The notes: generated from the letters alone by a model not told the origin. Shown: positions 54,324 to 63,251, counted from the first letter of the stretch. The stretch is DNA of 64,000 bases from Gemmatimonadota bacterium (GCA_009841165.1 VXMI01000157.1:1-64000), one strand, 5' to 3'. Numbers and translations: made by a program.

Positions 54324-55586
54324 TCAGGACCCCCCCGCGATCACTCGCGCGAAGTCGCTACCCGCCGGCGACTGGTACGCTTTCAGCCCGAACTCCGGCA
54401 GTACCGCGATGAGGTGATCGAAGATGTCCGCCTGAAAGCCCTCATAGTTGGCCCACGCCGTGTCGTTCGAGAAGCAGTAGATCTCGATCGGCACCCCCTC
54501 GGGTCCCGGCGCCAGCTGGCGAGCCAGCAGCGTCATCTCCTTGTGCGTCTTCGGGTGGGCCTCCAGGTACTTCTGCACGTAGACGCGGAACGTCCCGAGG
54601 TTCGTAAGCCGGCGGATTTCGGGGATCACGCCGGGGTCACCTGCCTCCTTGGCCGCGTTGTAGCGCGCAATCGTGTCCAATGCATCCCGCATGTACCCCT
54701 GCAGCAGCTCGCGACGGGACAGCTCCTCGATTTCGTCGTCCCGCAGGAAGCGCACCGAGTTCATGTCGAGCCGCAGCGAGCGCTTGATCCGCCGGCCCCC
54801 CGACTCGCTCATCCCGCGCCAGTTCTTGAACGACTCGGTGATGAACTTGGACGTGGGGATCGTCGAGATCGTCTTGTCCCAGTTCTGGACCTTGACCGTG
54901 TGGAGCGCGATGTCGATGACCTCGCCGTCGCTCTGGGCCTGCGGGACGCTCAGCCAGTCCCCGATCCGGATCATGTCGTTGGACGCGATCTGCACGCTCG
55001 CGACCAGCGACAGGATCGTGTCGCGGAAGACCAGCATGAGCACCGCGGCAAGCGCCCCGAGCCCCGAGAGAAAGACCACGGGCGAGCGGCCGACCAGGAC
55101 CGACACGATCACCACCGCCGCCGCGAGCCAGGCTACCAGGCTCACCACCTGCAGGTAGCCCTTGATCGGCCGTGACTTCGCCTCGGCGTAGCTCTCCTGG
55201 TAGATGTCGTTCACGGAATCGAGCAAGGCCGCGAAGGCCCGCACCACGGCGAACGCGATGTAGGCCGCCGCCACGCGCCGCACGATCGTCCACACCGTGG
55301 AGAGCAGCTCCCCGGGGGCGTCCGCGACCCCCGCCGGCGTGACGCCCAGCGCGGGCCCGATCCCGAGATAGACCACCAGCGCCGGGACCACGTGGGCAAG
55401 CCGCTGCACCACTTTCCGCTCGGCGATGCGGTCGTCCCAGCTGGAACGCGTCCGCGCCGCCACACGCCCGAACACCCGCTGCAACAGGCCCGACGCGACC
55501 CGGTCGGCGATCAGGGCGGCCAGCGCGAGGACGCCCGTCCAGAGGAGGAGATTCGGCCAGTCGGCCGGAAGCGCGAACTGTGGCAT
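54324..55586 (-). CDS. MscS-type mechanosensitive channel (YbdG/MscM-like)
   Basis: Predicted 420-aa inner-membrane channel that opens under membrane tension. About five hydrophobic segments lie in residues 10-200. The pore helix and beta domain follow: VFLSGLGALAAVLMLVFRDTILSLVASVQIA is cut here by length but includes GALAAVLMLVFRDTI. IRIGDWLSVPQAQSDGEVID and STIPTSKFITESFKNW are the MscS core. An insertion-rich C-terminal domain makes it like E. coli YbdG. It is monocistronic, four bases after the end of the serine hydrolase gene on the same strand. Confidence 0.9.
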   Translation of the reverse strand: MPQFALPADWPNLLLWTGVLALAALIADRVASGLLQRVFGRVAARTRSSWDDRIAERKVVQRLAHVVPALVVYLGIGPALGVTPAGVADAPGELLSTVWTIVRRVAAAYIAFAVVRAFAALLDSVNDIYQESYAEAKSRPIKGYLQVVSLVAWLAAAVVIVSVLVGRSPVVFLSGLGALAAVLMLVFRDTILSLVASVQIASNDMIRIGDWLSVPQAQSDGEVIDIALHTVKVQNWDKTISTIPTSKFITESFKNWRGMSESGGRRIKRSLRLDMNSVRFLRDDEIEELSRRELLQGYMRDALDTIARYNAAKEAGDPGVIPEIRRLTNLGTFRVYVQKYLEAHPKTHKEMTLLARQLAPGPEGVPIEIYCFSNDTAWANYEGFQADIFDHLIAVLPEFGLKAYQSPAGSDFARVIAGGS

Positions 55587-55590
55587 GGAC

Positions 55591-56775
55591 CTACCTCGAC
55601 TCGCCCAGTTCCTCGCCCATCAGGTCGAGGACCAGGTTGGTGAGGCGCACCAGGTGCGGGTGGGCGCGGTTCCCGTTGGTGAGGAAGGCGACCCCGAGGC
55701 CACGCGTGCGGTTCCCCGACGCGAACGCCGTGTACCCCCCTACACTCCCCGAATGCGCAAAGAAACGCTCGCCGTCACGCGCCGAGACCCACCACGTGAG
55801 GCCATATCCGGGCTCCTCATACCCCCATCCGCCTCCCATCGGCTCTCCCGCGAACTGTTCGAACTGGAGACTGTGTATCTCATCCATCGTGGCCGCCTCC
55901 AGCAGCCGCCCGTCGCCCCAGCGGCCGTCGCCCAGGTTGAAGCGCACCCAGTTGGCCTGGTCGTGCACCGTCCCATAGACGATCCCCGCGGGCCACACGT
56001 TCGCCTTCACGCGCGTCGTGGGCCGGTTCCGCCCCGTCTCGGGATCGGGCACGTACGGAACCGCCAGGCGCTCGGCCATCTCCGGCGGCGGATCGAAGGC
56101 GGTCGAGTTCATCCCCAGCGCCCCCCAGACATGCTCGCGAACGTAGTCCCTGTAGGGCACGCCCGAGAACTTCTCCACAAGGTGTCCGACCAGCGAGTAG
56201 GCCATGTTGGAGTAGACGACGCCTTCCAGCGGCGGCGTGTCCACCCGTAGCGAATCGCCGAGGTACTCGTCCAGCGGCAGCGGCGCGGTCGTTCCCCAAA
56301 CGGCGTGGGGGCCGAAGTCGACCGGCATCCCCGACGTGTGGGTCAACAGGTGCCGGAAGGTGACCGGACGCTCCAGGTCCTCGCCGCGGATCATTAGGCC
56401 GTCGAGGTGGTCACTCACCGGGTCGTCGAGCGCGAAGCTGCCCCGCTCCATCTGCTGCAGCAGCGCCACGGTCGACTGCGCCTTGAAGGTGGACCCGATC
56501 AGGTAGACGGTGTTGGTCGACGCGGGCGTGCGCGCCCAGAGGTTCGACTGCCCGTACGCGCCGCTCCACAGCTCGCCCTGGCGGTCGGTGATCGCAACCG
56601 TGACGGACGGGATGTTCCCATCGAGCATGGCCCGCCGGACCTCGGGTTCGAAGCGGGCGACGATGCGCGCGACCGCGGACGACTGGGCCTCCGCCGGATC
56701 GGGCGAAACCGCGAAGAGCACGGGCAGGACGGTCGGCAGGAGGGCCGCGGCGGTCAGGAAGGTACGGCGCAACAT
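55591..56775 (-). CDS. Exported beta-lactamase-family serine hydrolase
   Basis: Predicted 394-aa class C beta-lactamase/DD-peptidase-fold enzyme with a signal peptide (to AEAQ). The SxxK motif is Ser95-T-F-K98, the YxN motif is Tyr188-S-Asn190 and the third motif is HSG in FAHSGSVGGY. FRHLLTHTSGMP is a family element. It may act as an esterase, a D-aminopeptidase or in cell-wall turnover; a lactamase role is not shown. It shares a 238-base divergent region with apaG and has its own candidate promoter there. Confidence 0.9.
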   Translation of the reverse strand: MLRRTFLTAAALLPTVLPVLFAVSPDPAEAQSSAVARIVARFEPEVRRAMLDGNIPSVTVAITDRQGELWSGAYGQSNLWARTPASTNTVYLIGSTFKAQSTVALLQQMERGSFALDDPVSDHLDGLMIRGEDLERPVTFRHLLTHTSGMPVDFGPHAVWGTTAPLPLDEYLGDSLRVDTPPLEGVVYSNMAYSLVGHLVEKFSGVPYRDYVREHVWGALGMNSTAFDPPPEMAERLAVPYVPDPETGRNRPTTRVKANVWPAGIVYGTVHDQANWVRFNLGDGRWGDGRLLEAATMDEIHSLQFEQFAGEPMGGGWGYEEPGYGLTWWVSARDGERFFAHSGSVGGYTAFASGNRTRGLGVAFLTNGNRAHPHLVRLTNLVLDLMGEELGESR

Positions 56776-56831
56776 TGAACGCTCCGGGTGTCGAAGGTGT
56801 CTCAGGCGTGGGGTACGGGCGCTCCCGAACG

Positions 56832-56859
56832 GCTATATGTTACCGCATTGGGTCCCCAA
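56832..56859 (-). promoter_or_regulatory. Candidate promoter of the serine hydrolase gene
   Basis: On the minus strand TTGGGG (complement of 56854-56859) and TATAGC (complement of 56832-56837) are 16 bases apart, giving a leader of about 50 bases before ATG 56775. The match to consensus is only moderate. Confidence 0.35.
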
Positions 56860-56933
56860 GTCCACAGGGAACCGAAGGAGTGGGATTGAGAGAGCGGCGT
56901 TCGCGGCGCGGCGGCCCACCACACACGACTGGA

Positions 56934-56977
56934 AATGTAATGTTAACCTCACACAATGTAATGTACAGATTACATTG
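56934..56977. promoter_or_regulatory. Tandem operator-like sites upstream of apaG
   Basis: The 10-mer AATGTAATGT occurs at 56934-56943 and again at 56955-56964, exactly 21 bases apart (two helical turns). The second copy is part of a perfect inverted repeat: CAATGTAAT (56954-56962), six bases, ATTACATTG (56969-56977). This AT-rich island stands out in GC-rich DNA, 37 bases before the apaG start. It looks like a binding site for a dimeric repressor or activator with a second half-site upstream. The regulator is unknown; the rest of the 56776-57013 spacer shows only the hydrolase promoter. Confidence 0.6.
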
Positions 56978-57013
56978 CGGGCGACCCGGACCGGAGCGTG
57001 GCGGGTGATCAGG

Positions 57014-57442
57014 ATGGCGAGGGAACCGGGGCGCCGCCCGCCCGTCCTGTACGACCAGATGCGCATCACGGTCCGCCCGGTCTACGCGCGCGGCCCGTCG
57101 CAGCCTCCGCTGCGCCACGTCTTCGTCTACTTCATCCGCATCGAGAACATCGGCGGCGACACCGCGCAACTCTTCTGGCGCCACTGGAAGATCCACGACA
57201 CGCTCGCGGGCGACCAGGAGGTCGAAGGCGAAGGCGTCGTGGGACAGTCACCCGTCCTGGCCCCCGGGGACGTGCACGAGTACAACAGCTTCTGCGTGCT
57301 CGAGGGTCGCAGCGGCCACATGGAGGGGTTCTACCACTTCCGCCGTGACGACGGCTCGGTCTTCCGCGCCCCGATCCCGCGCTTCGAGTTGCGCGTGCCG
57401 CAGGGCGACGGGCCGGCCCGTGGTCCAGAAATCCGGGCCTGA
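57014..57442 (+). CDS. apaG: ApaG-domain protein
   Basis: Predicted 142-aa protein with the ApaG (DUF525) immunoglobulin-like fold: ITVRPVYARGPSQPPLRHVF, YFIRIENIGGDTAQLFWRHW, GVVGQSPVLAPGDVHEYNSF and GHMEGFYHF. ApaG was named for a Co2+/Mg2+ efflux phenotype in Salmonella, but its molecular role is not settled. ATG 57014 has AGG just before it; GTG 57005 is an alternative. The unusual operator-like repeats upstream suggest tight transcriptional control. Confidence 0.88.
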   Translation: MAREPGRRPPVLYDQMRITVRPVYARGPSQPPLRHVFVYFIRIENIGGDTAQLFWRHWKIHDTLAGDQEVEGEGVVGQSPVLAPGDVHEYNSFCVLEGRSGHMEGFYHFRRDDGSVFRAPIPRFELRVPQGDGPARGPEIRA

Positions 57443-57530
57443 ACGGGACAGGCGGTTGTTCCGCACGCTCGGCCGGGTGCGGCGGGTGGCCGGCCGGCGC
57501 GCGAAACCTGGCCGTACCGGGGTCCCCGCC

Positions 57531-58052
57531 CTATTCGATCCTTCTGTAGACCGCGTGCGATATCCGCTCCGTCCCGTCCGGCAGGGTGCGGCGGTACTCG
57601 TTGTTGATCGTGTTGCCGTCCTCGGAGAGCACGTTGACGATGACCTGGTAGACGTCGCCGTCTCGCGCGTTGAGGATGTGGTTGGTACGATCGTCGACGA
57701 CCTCGACCGCGGTCGTGGCGTTCTCCTGCCCCTCGACCGGCCGGAAGACCCCGTCGAACATTGTCGCGTAGCTCCACTCGGACGACACGCCCTCGGCGTT
57801 TGTGGACGCGACCGTGATCTTCATCCCGCCGTCGCCCCAGGGCTCGTAGGTCATGATGTTGCTGGCGGGCGGCGGCGCGTCGGACTCCAGGCGCCAGACG
57901 CCGAAACGCGGGTTGGAGGGCGCTTCGGCCGCGGACTCGTCCGTCATGGCCGCGTCGCTCTGCCCGCCCTCTTCAGCGGCGGGAGCGCAGGCGAAGGTCA
58001 CGCCGGTCGCAACCATCGCGAGGGCAAGGATCGTCGAAGTGTGGGTGCGCAT
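57531..58052 (-). CDS. Predicted lipoprotein
   Basis: Predicted 173-aa protein of unknown family. A signal peptide reaches TFACAP, a lipobox-like Cys, followed by an acidic linker (EEGGQSDAAMTDESAAEAPS). The mature domain starts FGVWRLESDAPPPASNIMTY and has WSYATMFDGVFRPV and a C-terminal strand set, resembling small calycin-like domains that read YEPWGDGG. ATG 58052 follows AGGAGTTCAGGA. It is divergent from the three-repeat protein and convergent with apaG. Confidence 0.65.
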   Translation of the reverse strand: MRTHTSTILALAMVATGVTFACAPAAEEGGQSDAAMTDESAAEAPSNPRFGVWRLESDAPPPASNIMTYEPWGDGGMKITVASTNAEGVSSEWSYATMFDGVFRPVEGQENATTAVEVVDDRTNHILNARDGDVYQVIVNVLSEDGNTINNEYRRTLPDGTERISHAVYRRIE

Positions 58053-58191
58053 TCCTGAACTCCTGTCGGTGGAGGGGCCGATGCAGACAAGCGGGCAATC
58101 TAGAGGGGCGGAACGGCCTCCGAAACCGGACGGGACCCTGCGGGGTAGGAGGGAGAAGCCTCGTCCGCCCGCCCCGAACCCGTTTGCGTCC

Positions 58192-59583
58192 ATGCTACCT
58201 CCCCTTCGCCTGCTCCTTGCCCTCGGCGTTGCGTGCGCCGCATTCCCACCCGCCGCGCCGTCCAACCTCCACGCCCAGTCCGCCGACCGGATTTGGGGAC
58301 GCGTCCTCACCACCGAGGGCGACGAGTACGAGGGATTCCTCGAGTTCAGCCGGGGCCAGAGCGCGGCCAGCTGGGCCGACGTGCTGGTGGGCAGCCGCGA
58401 GATATCCGACGACAACTACAACGCCTGGCTCCTGGCCGTGCACGACGGGCGGCCCGCGGTCCGCACCGTGGATGTAAGGGGCTATCGGGTTTCGTGGGAG
58501 GAGCGGTATCGGGACTTCGCGACCGAGACCCGCACCGGCATCCGCTTCGGGCACCTCGCCGCGCTGGCGCGGGACGACGACGGCGGGATCGAGGTAGTGC
58601 AGCGGGGCGCGGGGGACGCGGTGACGGTCGACGTCCCGGGCTCTCGGACGGGGGGTGTGTCCGTGTCGCCCGGCGGCGTGCGCACCACGTCGACGACCGG
58701 GGGGCTGAGGGCGCGCGTCACCGTCGACACCCCCGGCGAGGAGCAGGTCGTGGTCTCCGGACGCGTCATCGAGCGAATCGAATTCGGTGCCGCCCGGCCC
58801 GGCGCCGCACCCGCGGCCACTCGGGTCCACGGTTCGGTCGAAGATCGGTTCGGGCGCACCTTCACGGGGTTCATCTCCTGGAGCGGCGCTCCGGTCCTGC
58901 AGTCGGACCGGTTCCTCGGGCGGGACGACGACGACCTCAGGCGCTTCCCGTTCGCCGAGATCAGCGTGGTGGAATCGCGCTTCGGCGGAGCATGGGTGAC
59001 GCTGGCATCCGGCGAGGGATTCGACCTCTACCGCCCGCTCGGCTCGCGCTACCGGCAGTCCGACATCCGCTGGTACCGGCGGACGATCCGCATCGCCGAT
59101 CCCGGGCTCGGCACGGTCGAGGTGGGGTGGGACGACCTGCACGCGCTTCGGTTGCACCCCCCTTCCGCCGGGGTGGGGTATGACGACTTCGGCGAAACCG
59201 GCCCCCTGTACGGGGTGGTCACGAGCCGGTCCGGCGAAGAGTTCGAGGGCTGGATCCGGTGGGACGCCGACGAGGAGTGGACGTGGGATCAACTGAACGG
59301 GACATCGGACAACGTGGAGTTCGACGTGGAGTTCGGGAGGATCCGGCAGATCGTGCAATCCGACGACGGGCACGTCCGGATCACACTGCTGGATGGCCGC
59401 AACTACGAGCTTTCCGACTCGAACGACGTGGGCGGGGACAACTGGGGAATCTTCGTGTTTCCGAACGCGGGCCCCCTGGAACGCGAGGGAGTCGGGCAGC
59501 AGGGGACCGACTGGCACCATATCGCGTGGGAGGACTTTGGCGAGGCGCGCTTCAGGGCGGCGCCGGAAGGTGCGGGCTCGTGA
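58192..59583 (+). CDS. Exported protein with three internal repeats
   Basis: Predicted 463-aa protein with no recognised family. A signal peptide ends near HAQ (residue 29). Three copies of a short beta motif, roughly G-x-V-x(4)-G-x-x-F/Y-x-G-F/W-I/L-x-W/F, are visible: GRVLTTEGDEYEGFLEF (36-52), HGSVEDRFGRTFTGFISW (213-230) and YGVVTSRSGEEFEGWIRW (340-357). After each copy comes a strand pair and, for copies 2 and 3, a downstream D/E-rich stretch followed by an aromatic-rich stretch. The stop overlaps the start of a large outer-membrane protein (GTGA), so they are probably partners. The ATG has no close ribosome site. Confidence 0.75.
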   Translation: MLPPLRLLLALGVACAAFPPAAPSNLHAQSADRIWGRVLTTEGDEYEGFLEFSRGQSAASWADVLVGSREISDDNYNAWLLAVHDGRPAVRTVDVRGYRVSWEERYRDFATETRTGIRFGHLAALARDDDGGIEVVQRGAGDAVTVDVPGSRTGGVSVSPGGVRTTSTTGGLRARVTVDTPGEEQVVVSGRVIERIEFGAARPGAAPAATRVHGSVEDRFGRTFTGFISWSGAPVLQSDRFLGRDDDDLRRFPFAEISVVESRFGGAWVTLASGEGFDLYRPLGSRYRQSDIRWYRRTIRIADPGLGTVEVGWDDLHALRLHPPSAGVGYDDFGETGPLYGVVTSRSGEEFEGWIRWDADEEWTWDQLNGTSDNVEFDVEFGRIRQIVQSDDGHVRITLLDGRNYELSDSNDVGGDNWGIFVFPNAGPLEREGVGQQGTDWHHIAWEDFGEARFRAAPEGAGS

Positions 59584-61958
59584 GCGCCGCCGCTACGAGG
59601 AGCGCTCTCGCCACGGCCTTCGTCCTCGCTGCGGCGGTCTCGGCAGCCACTCCGCGCAGCGCGACGGCGCAGACCCGCTTCGCCGCCGACGCCTTCCTGG
59701 ATCCGGTCGCCCGACAGCTCTACACGGCGGCCTTCGACGGCTGGACGGCGCTCGACGAATCGGTTGTGCGCTACACGGCCCGGATCGACCAGCGCATCGC
59801 CGCCGCCATCCGCGCACCGCTCCGCGACCGCGTTCTCTACCACAGCGAGACGGCCGTCCGCACCTTCTGGGAACGCGACTACGACGCGGTGGTGCAGGTG
59901 CTCGGGAGCCGTTCGGAGTACCCGGGACGCACGATCGCCATGCGCGAGGGCGACCTGGACTGGCTCGAGGACCTGCCCTTCGACGGCCCGTTCGAACCGG
60001 GCAACGACCGCCTCTTCCTGGGAATGAACGACGAGGCGTTCAGCACGGACGCGGAAGACAACGAATTCGCCCTCATCCACCCGCTGGCATCCGGCGCGGA
60101 CACGATCTACCACTTCCAGAGCGGCGACACGATCACGCTATCGTTTCCCGACGGTCGCCGGCTGGAGGCGAGCCAGCTCGATGTCCTTCCACGGGAGGCC
60201 GCCCCCCAGCGGATCAGCGGAATCCTCTGGATCGAGCCCGCGACGGGTGCGCTGGTCCGCGCCGCCTACCGCATGAGCCGGGAGTTCGACGCGGTGCGCG
60301 ATATCCCCGACCTGCAGGAAGAGGAAGACGCGGGCACCTTCCGGTTCGTGCCCGGCCTCTTCAAGCCGTGGACCTTCGACCTGAACGTCGTCTCGGTCGA
60401 CTACGCGCTCTGGGACTTCAAGGCCTGGCTGCCCCGCAGCATGCGGATCGAGGGCGAGGCAAGGGCGGGGATCATCAGGTTCCCCGTCTCGATGGACATG
60501 GCGTACCAGGTCGAGGCGGTGGTGCTGGAGGATGACGTGGCGGTGGACGAGCAGGGCGACCCGGTCGTTCCGGGCGACGAGACCGGACCCGGGGCGGTGA
60601 CAACGGCACCGGACGGGATAAGGGAGGTCCACTTCGCCACGCGCGCCGAAGCCATGGCCTTCATCGCCGCACTGCTCTCCGAGGACGACCGCATCGCGTA
60701 CGAACTCATGGACGAGTCGGAGACCCCGGCGGCGGACCGCGAGTCGCTGCTGATCGTGCCCGAAGACCGGAGCCTCGTGGCCGAGAGCCCCCACCTGCCG
60801 CCGCCGGTCTGGGACGACGCGCCCGGGTTCACGGACCCCGAGGAACTGGCGGAGTACATCGGGGACCTGGCGGACCTCCCGGCGCCTCCGATCCAGATGG
60901 TCCCCTGGACCTTCAACTGGGGGTGGGCGCGGCAGGATCTCATCCGCTACAACCGGGTCGAGGGGCCAGCGCTGGGCGGGCGCTTCGACTGGGACCTGGG
61001 CGACCGCTACACCCTGGAGAGCGCGGGGTTCTTCGGGTTTGCCGACCTGCGGCCCAAGGTGCGTCTCGACCTGGAGCGCTCCACGGTGTTGCGCCGCCTT
61101 ACGCTCGGCGGCTACCACGAACTGCAGTCCGTCGATCCGCGGGCCGGGAACCTGGGATTCGGAAACTCCGTCGACGCCCTGCTCTTCGGCCGTGACAACG
61201 GTGAGTACTACCGTGCCACCGGCGCCGACTTCACCTGGCGACCTCCGGAGGGTACAAGGGACTCGTTCCTCTTCCGCGCGTACGCGGAGCGCCACGGGGC
61301 GGTGGCGAACAACATCGACTTCGCCCTCTTTCGGGTCTTCGACGGCGACTGGAGCTTCCGGCCGAACCTGGCGGCCGACCGCGCCGACGAAGCGGGCGCG
61401 GAGGTGCGGATCTCGCCCTGGTGGGGTCACGATCCCCTGAAGGCGCAATTCGGGCTGGAGTTTCATGGCCGGGGCGCGACGTGGCGCTCCGTCGGCGGCG
61501 GCGAAGACGGGGGCGGCGACGGCGCGCGGAGCGACTACGTGCAGGCCAGCGCCACCGCTCGCGCCATCCTCCCCGTCCGGGGCGAGGGCTGGGACGGGTG
61601 GCGTCTGGGACTCGAGGCGGCGGGCGGCAACACCTGGGGCGGCGCTCCGGTCCAGCGCTCATGGTTCCTGGGCACGGCGTCCACTCTGCGCGGCTACCCC
61701 GCCTCGGTGGTCTCGGGCCCCTCGTTCCTGCGCGGGCGCGTCGAGGTGAGCCGCATCTTCCACGGGGTCGGCTGGAGCTTCTTCACGGACGCCGGCTGGG
61801 CCGGGGAGGCGAGCGACTTCACCGCGGGCGACATGCTCTACGGCATCGGCATCGGCGGCTCCATCCTCGAAGGGCTCCTGCGCTTCGACCTGTCGCAGGG
61901 GTTGAAGGGTCCATACAAGGACTTCCGGGTCGAACTCTACCTCGACGCCATTCTGTAG
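59580..61958 (+). CDS. Large outer-membrane barrel protein coupled to the three-repeat protein
   Basis: Predicted 792-aa outer-membrane protein. A signal peptide ends at ATAQ. An N-terminal domain of about 200 residues has ESVVRYTARIDQRIAAA, LYHSETAVRTFW and ILWIEPATGALVRAAYRMS, resembling the DUF5686 family of surface proteins. Middle linkers are acidic. The C-terminal 380 residues are a barrel in the Omp85/surface-antigen style (STLRGYPASVVSGPSFLRG, then FTDAGWAG and a terminal FRVELYLDAIL). GTG 59580 overlaps the previous stop. Role unknown; export or insertion of surface components is possible by analogy. Confidence 0.8.
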   Translation: MSAAATRSALATAFVLAAAVSAATPRSATAQTRFAADAFLDPVARQLYTAAFDGWTALDESVVRYTARIDQRIAAAIRAPLRDRVLYHSETAVRTFWERDYDAVVQVLGSRSEYPGRTIAMREGDLDWLEDLPFDGPFEPGNDRLFLGMNDEAFSTDAEDNEFALIHPLASGADTIYHFQSGDTITLSFPDGRRLEASQLDVLPREAAPQRISGILWIEPATGALVRAAYRMSREFDAVRDIPDLQEEEDAGTFRFVPGLFKPWTFDLNVVSVDYALWDFKAWLPRSMRIEGEARAGIIRFPVSMDMAYQVEAVVLEDDVAVDEQGDPVVPGDETGPGAVTTAPDGIREVHFATRAEAMAFIAALLSEDDRIAYELMDESETPAADRESLLIVPEDRSLVAESPHLPPPVWDDAPGFTDPEELAEYIGDLADLPAPPIQMVPWTFNWGWARQDLIRYNRVEGPALGGRFDWDLGDRYTLESAGFFGFADLRPKVRLDLERSTVLRRLTLGGYHELQSVDPRAGNLGFGNSVDALLFGRDNGEYYRATGADFTWRPPEGTRDSFLFRAYAERHGAVANNIDFALFRVFDGDWSFRPNLAADRADEAGAEVRISPWWGHDPLKAQFGLEFHGRGATWRSVGGGEDGGGDGARSDYVQASATARAILPVRGEGWDGWRLGLEAAGGNTWGGAPVQRSWFLGTASTLRGYPASVVSGPSFLRGRVEVSRIFHGVGWSFFTDAGWAGEASDFTAGDMLYGIGIGGSILEGLLRFDLSQGLKGPYKDFRVELYLDAIL

Positions 61959-61976
61959 CTCCATGCCAGCCCATAC

Positions 61977-62023
61977 TTGACGGGCGCCACGGCCCGGCGT
62001 AGAGAATCAGATTCAGGATTCTC
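61977..62023 (+). promoter_or_regulatory. Promoter-like hexamers overlapping an inverted repeat before the FAH gene
   Basis: TTGACG (61977-61982) and TAGAGA (62000-62005) are 17 bases apart. The second hexamer overlaps the perfect inverted repeat GAGAATC (62002-62008), eight bases, GATTCTC (62017-62023), and GAATCAGATTC (62004-62014) is itself a palindrome. A repressor bound here would cover the -10 region. Alternatively it is a small mRNA hairpin. Confidence 0.45.
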
Positions 62024-62066
62024 GTAACGCCGCCATCGGCAAAGCACCTCAGCATGGGGCAGGATC

Positions 62067-63251
62067 ATGCGACCCGACGTTGCCACGCTCTCTCGCACCG
62101 CCCTCGCGGCGGCCCTCTTCACCTCGCTCGCCGCGGGCCCCGGCCCGACTGCCGCGTCGGCCCAGTCGGGCGCGAACACGGACATCGCCGAGCCCTTCAA
62201 GGTCGGCACCTTCGAGATCGACGGCGAGCCCCGGGTCGCGCTGGTGCTCCGGGACGCGCTCGTGGTCGACATCGGCGAGGCCAACCGCGCACTGGAGCGC
62301 AACCCCGCCTATCCAGCGGTCCCCGCCCCCGCGGACATGCTGGACCTGATCGGCCGCTACGAGTACGGCGTCAGGCTGCGCCTCTACGAGATCGTGAATC
62401 ACCTTGCCGCGAACGGCATGATCGACGGGAGCGGGCGCGCCGGCTTCATCCATGAGCTCGGCGACGTGCGGACGCTTCCGCCGATCATGTACCCGGGCAA
62501 GATCATGAACGCGGCCGTCAACTTCTACAGCCACGTGAACGAGACGGGCACCGAGGAGGAACGCGCCGAGGCTCGCCGGCAGCGGCGCGAGAACCGCGGC
62601 GTCCCGTACCTCTTCCTGAAGCCCAGCCGGGGTGCGGTAGTCGGGAACAACGACGCGGTGGTGATCCCCTGGGGCCGTGACCGCACGGACTGGGAGGTAG
62701 AACTGGGCGCCGTGATCGGCCGGGCGGCCAAGTACGTCTCGGCGACCGAGGCGCAGGACTACGTCTTCGGGTACACCGTCACCCTCGACATCTCGGACCG
62801 GGGCGGCCGTCCCCCCGGCGGCAACCCCCTCACGTCGGACTGGTTCGTGGGCAAGGGCCACGACACCTTCGCGCCGATGGGGCCCTGGATCGTGCCGAAG
62901 GAGTTCTACGGCGACCCGATGGAGAACCTGCGGCAGACGCTTAGCGTGGGCGGCGAGCAGATGCAGGAGGCCCGCGCGGGCGACATGATCCACACGCTCT
63001 GGGAGCTGATCGAGTACGGATCGTCGATCATCACCCTCTTCCCCGGCGACGTGATCAACAACGGGACCTCCGGCGGCGTGGGGATGGGCACCGCGGTGCG
63101 GGGGGAACAGCGCTTCCTGCAGCCCGGCGACCTGATCGAGGCCAGCATCGACGGGATCGGGACGCTGACGATCCCGGTCATCGGCGAGGACGAGCCCGCG
63201 GGCGGCACCGGCGCGCGTCTGCCGCCGGTGAGGACGTACAGGCGGCGTTAG
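62067..63251 (+). CDS. Exported fumarylacetoacetate hydrolase-family protein
   Basis: Predicted 394-aa FAH-fold protein. Residues 1-33 look like a secretion signal (TLSRTALAAALFTSLAAG to ASAQ), which is unusual because FAH enzymes are cytoplasmic. The FAH core is present: PPIMYPGKIMNAAVNFYSHV, FLKPSRGAVVGNN, DWEVELGAVIGRAAKYVS (metal-binding glutamates), YVFGYTVTLDISDRGG and a late GDVINNGTSGGVG. FAH enzymes cleave C-C bonds in acylpyruvates or hydrate dienoates with Mg2+ or Mn2+. ATG 62067 follows GGGGCAGG. It has its own promoter-like region. Substrate unknown. Confidence 0.88.
   Translation: MRPDVATLSRTALAAALFTSLAAGPGPTAASAQSGANTDIAEPFKVGTFEIDGEPRVALVLRDALVVDIGEANRALERNPAYPAVPAPADMLDLIGRYEYGVRLRLYEIVNHLAANGMIDGSGRAGFIHELGDVRTLPPIMYPGKIMNAAVNFYSHVNETGTEEERAEARRQRRENRGVPYLFLKPSRGAVVGNNDAVVIPWGRDRTDWEVELGAVIGRAAKYVSATEAQDYVFGYTVTLDISDRGGRPPGGNPLTSDWFVGKGHDTFAPMGPWIVPKEFYGDPMENLRQTLSVGGEQMQEARAGDMIHTLWELIEYGSSIITLFPGDVINNGTSGGVGMGTAVRGEQRFLQPGDLIEASIDGIGTLTIPVIGEDEPAGGTGARLPPVRTYRRR

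Noticed and set aside
57461-57482. CCGCAC / GTGCGG hairpin between apaG and the lipoprotein
   Set aside because: A six-base GC stem with a ten-base loop is common by chance here and has no T-run, so I did not list it as a terminator.
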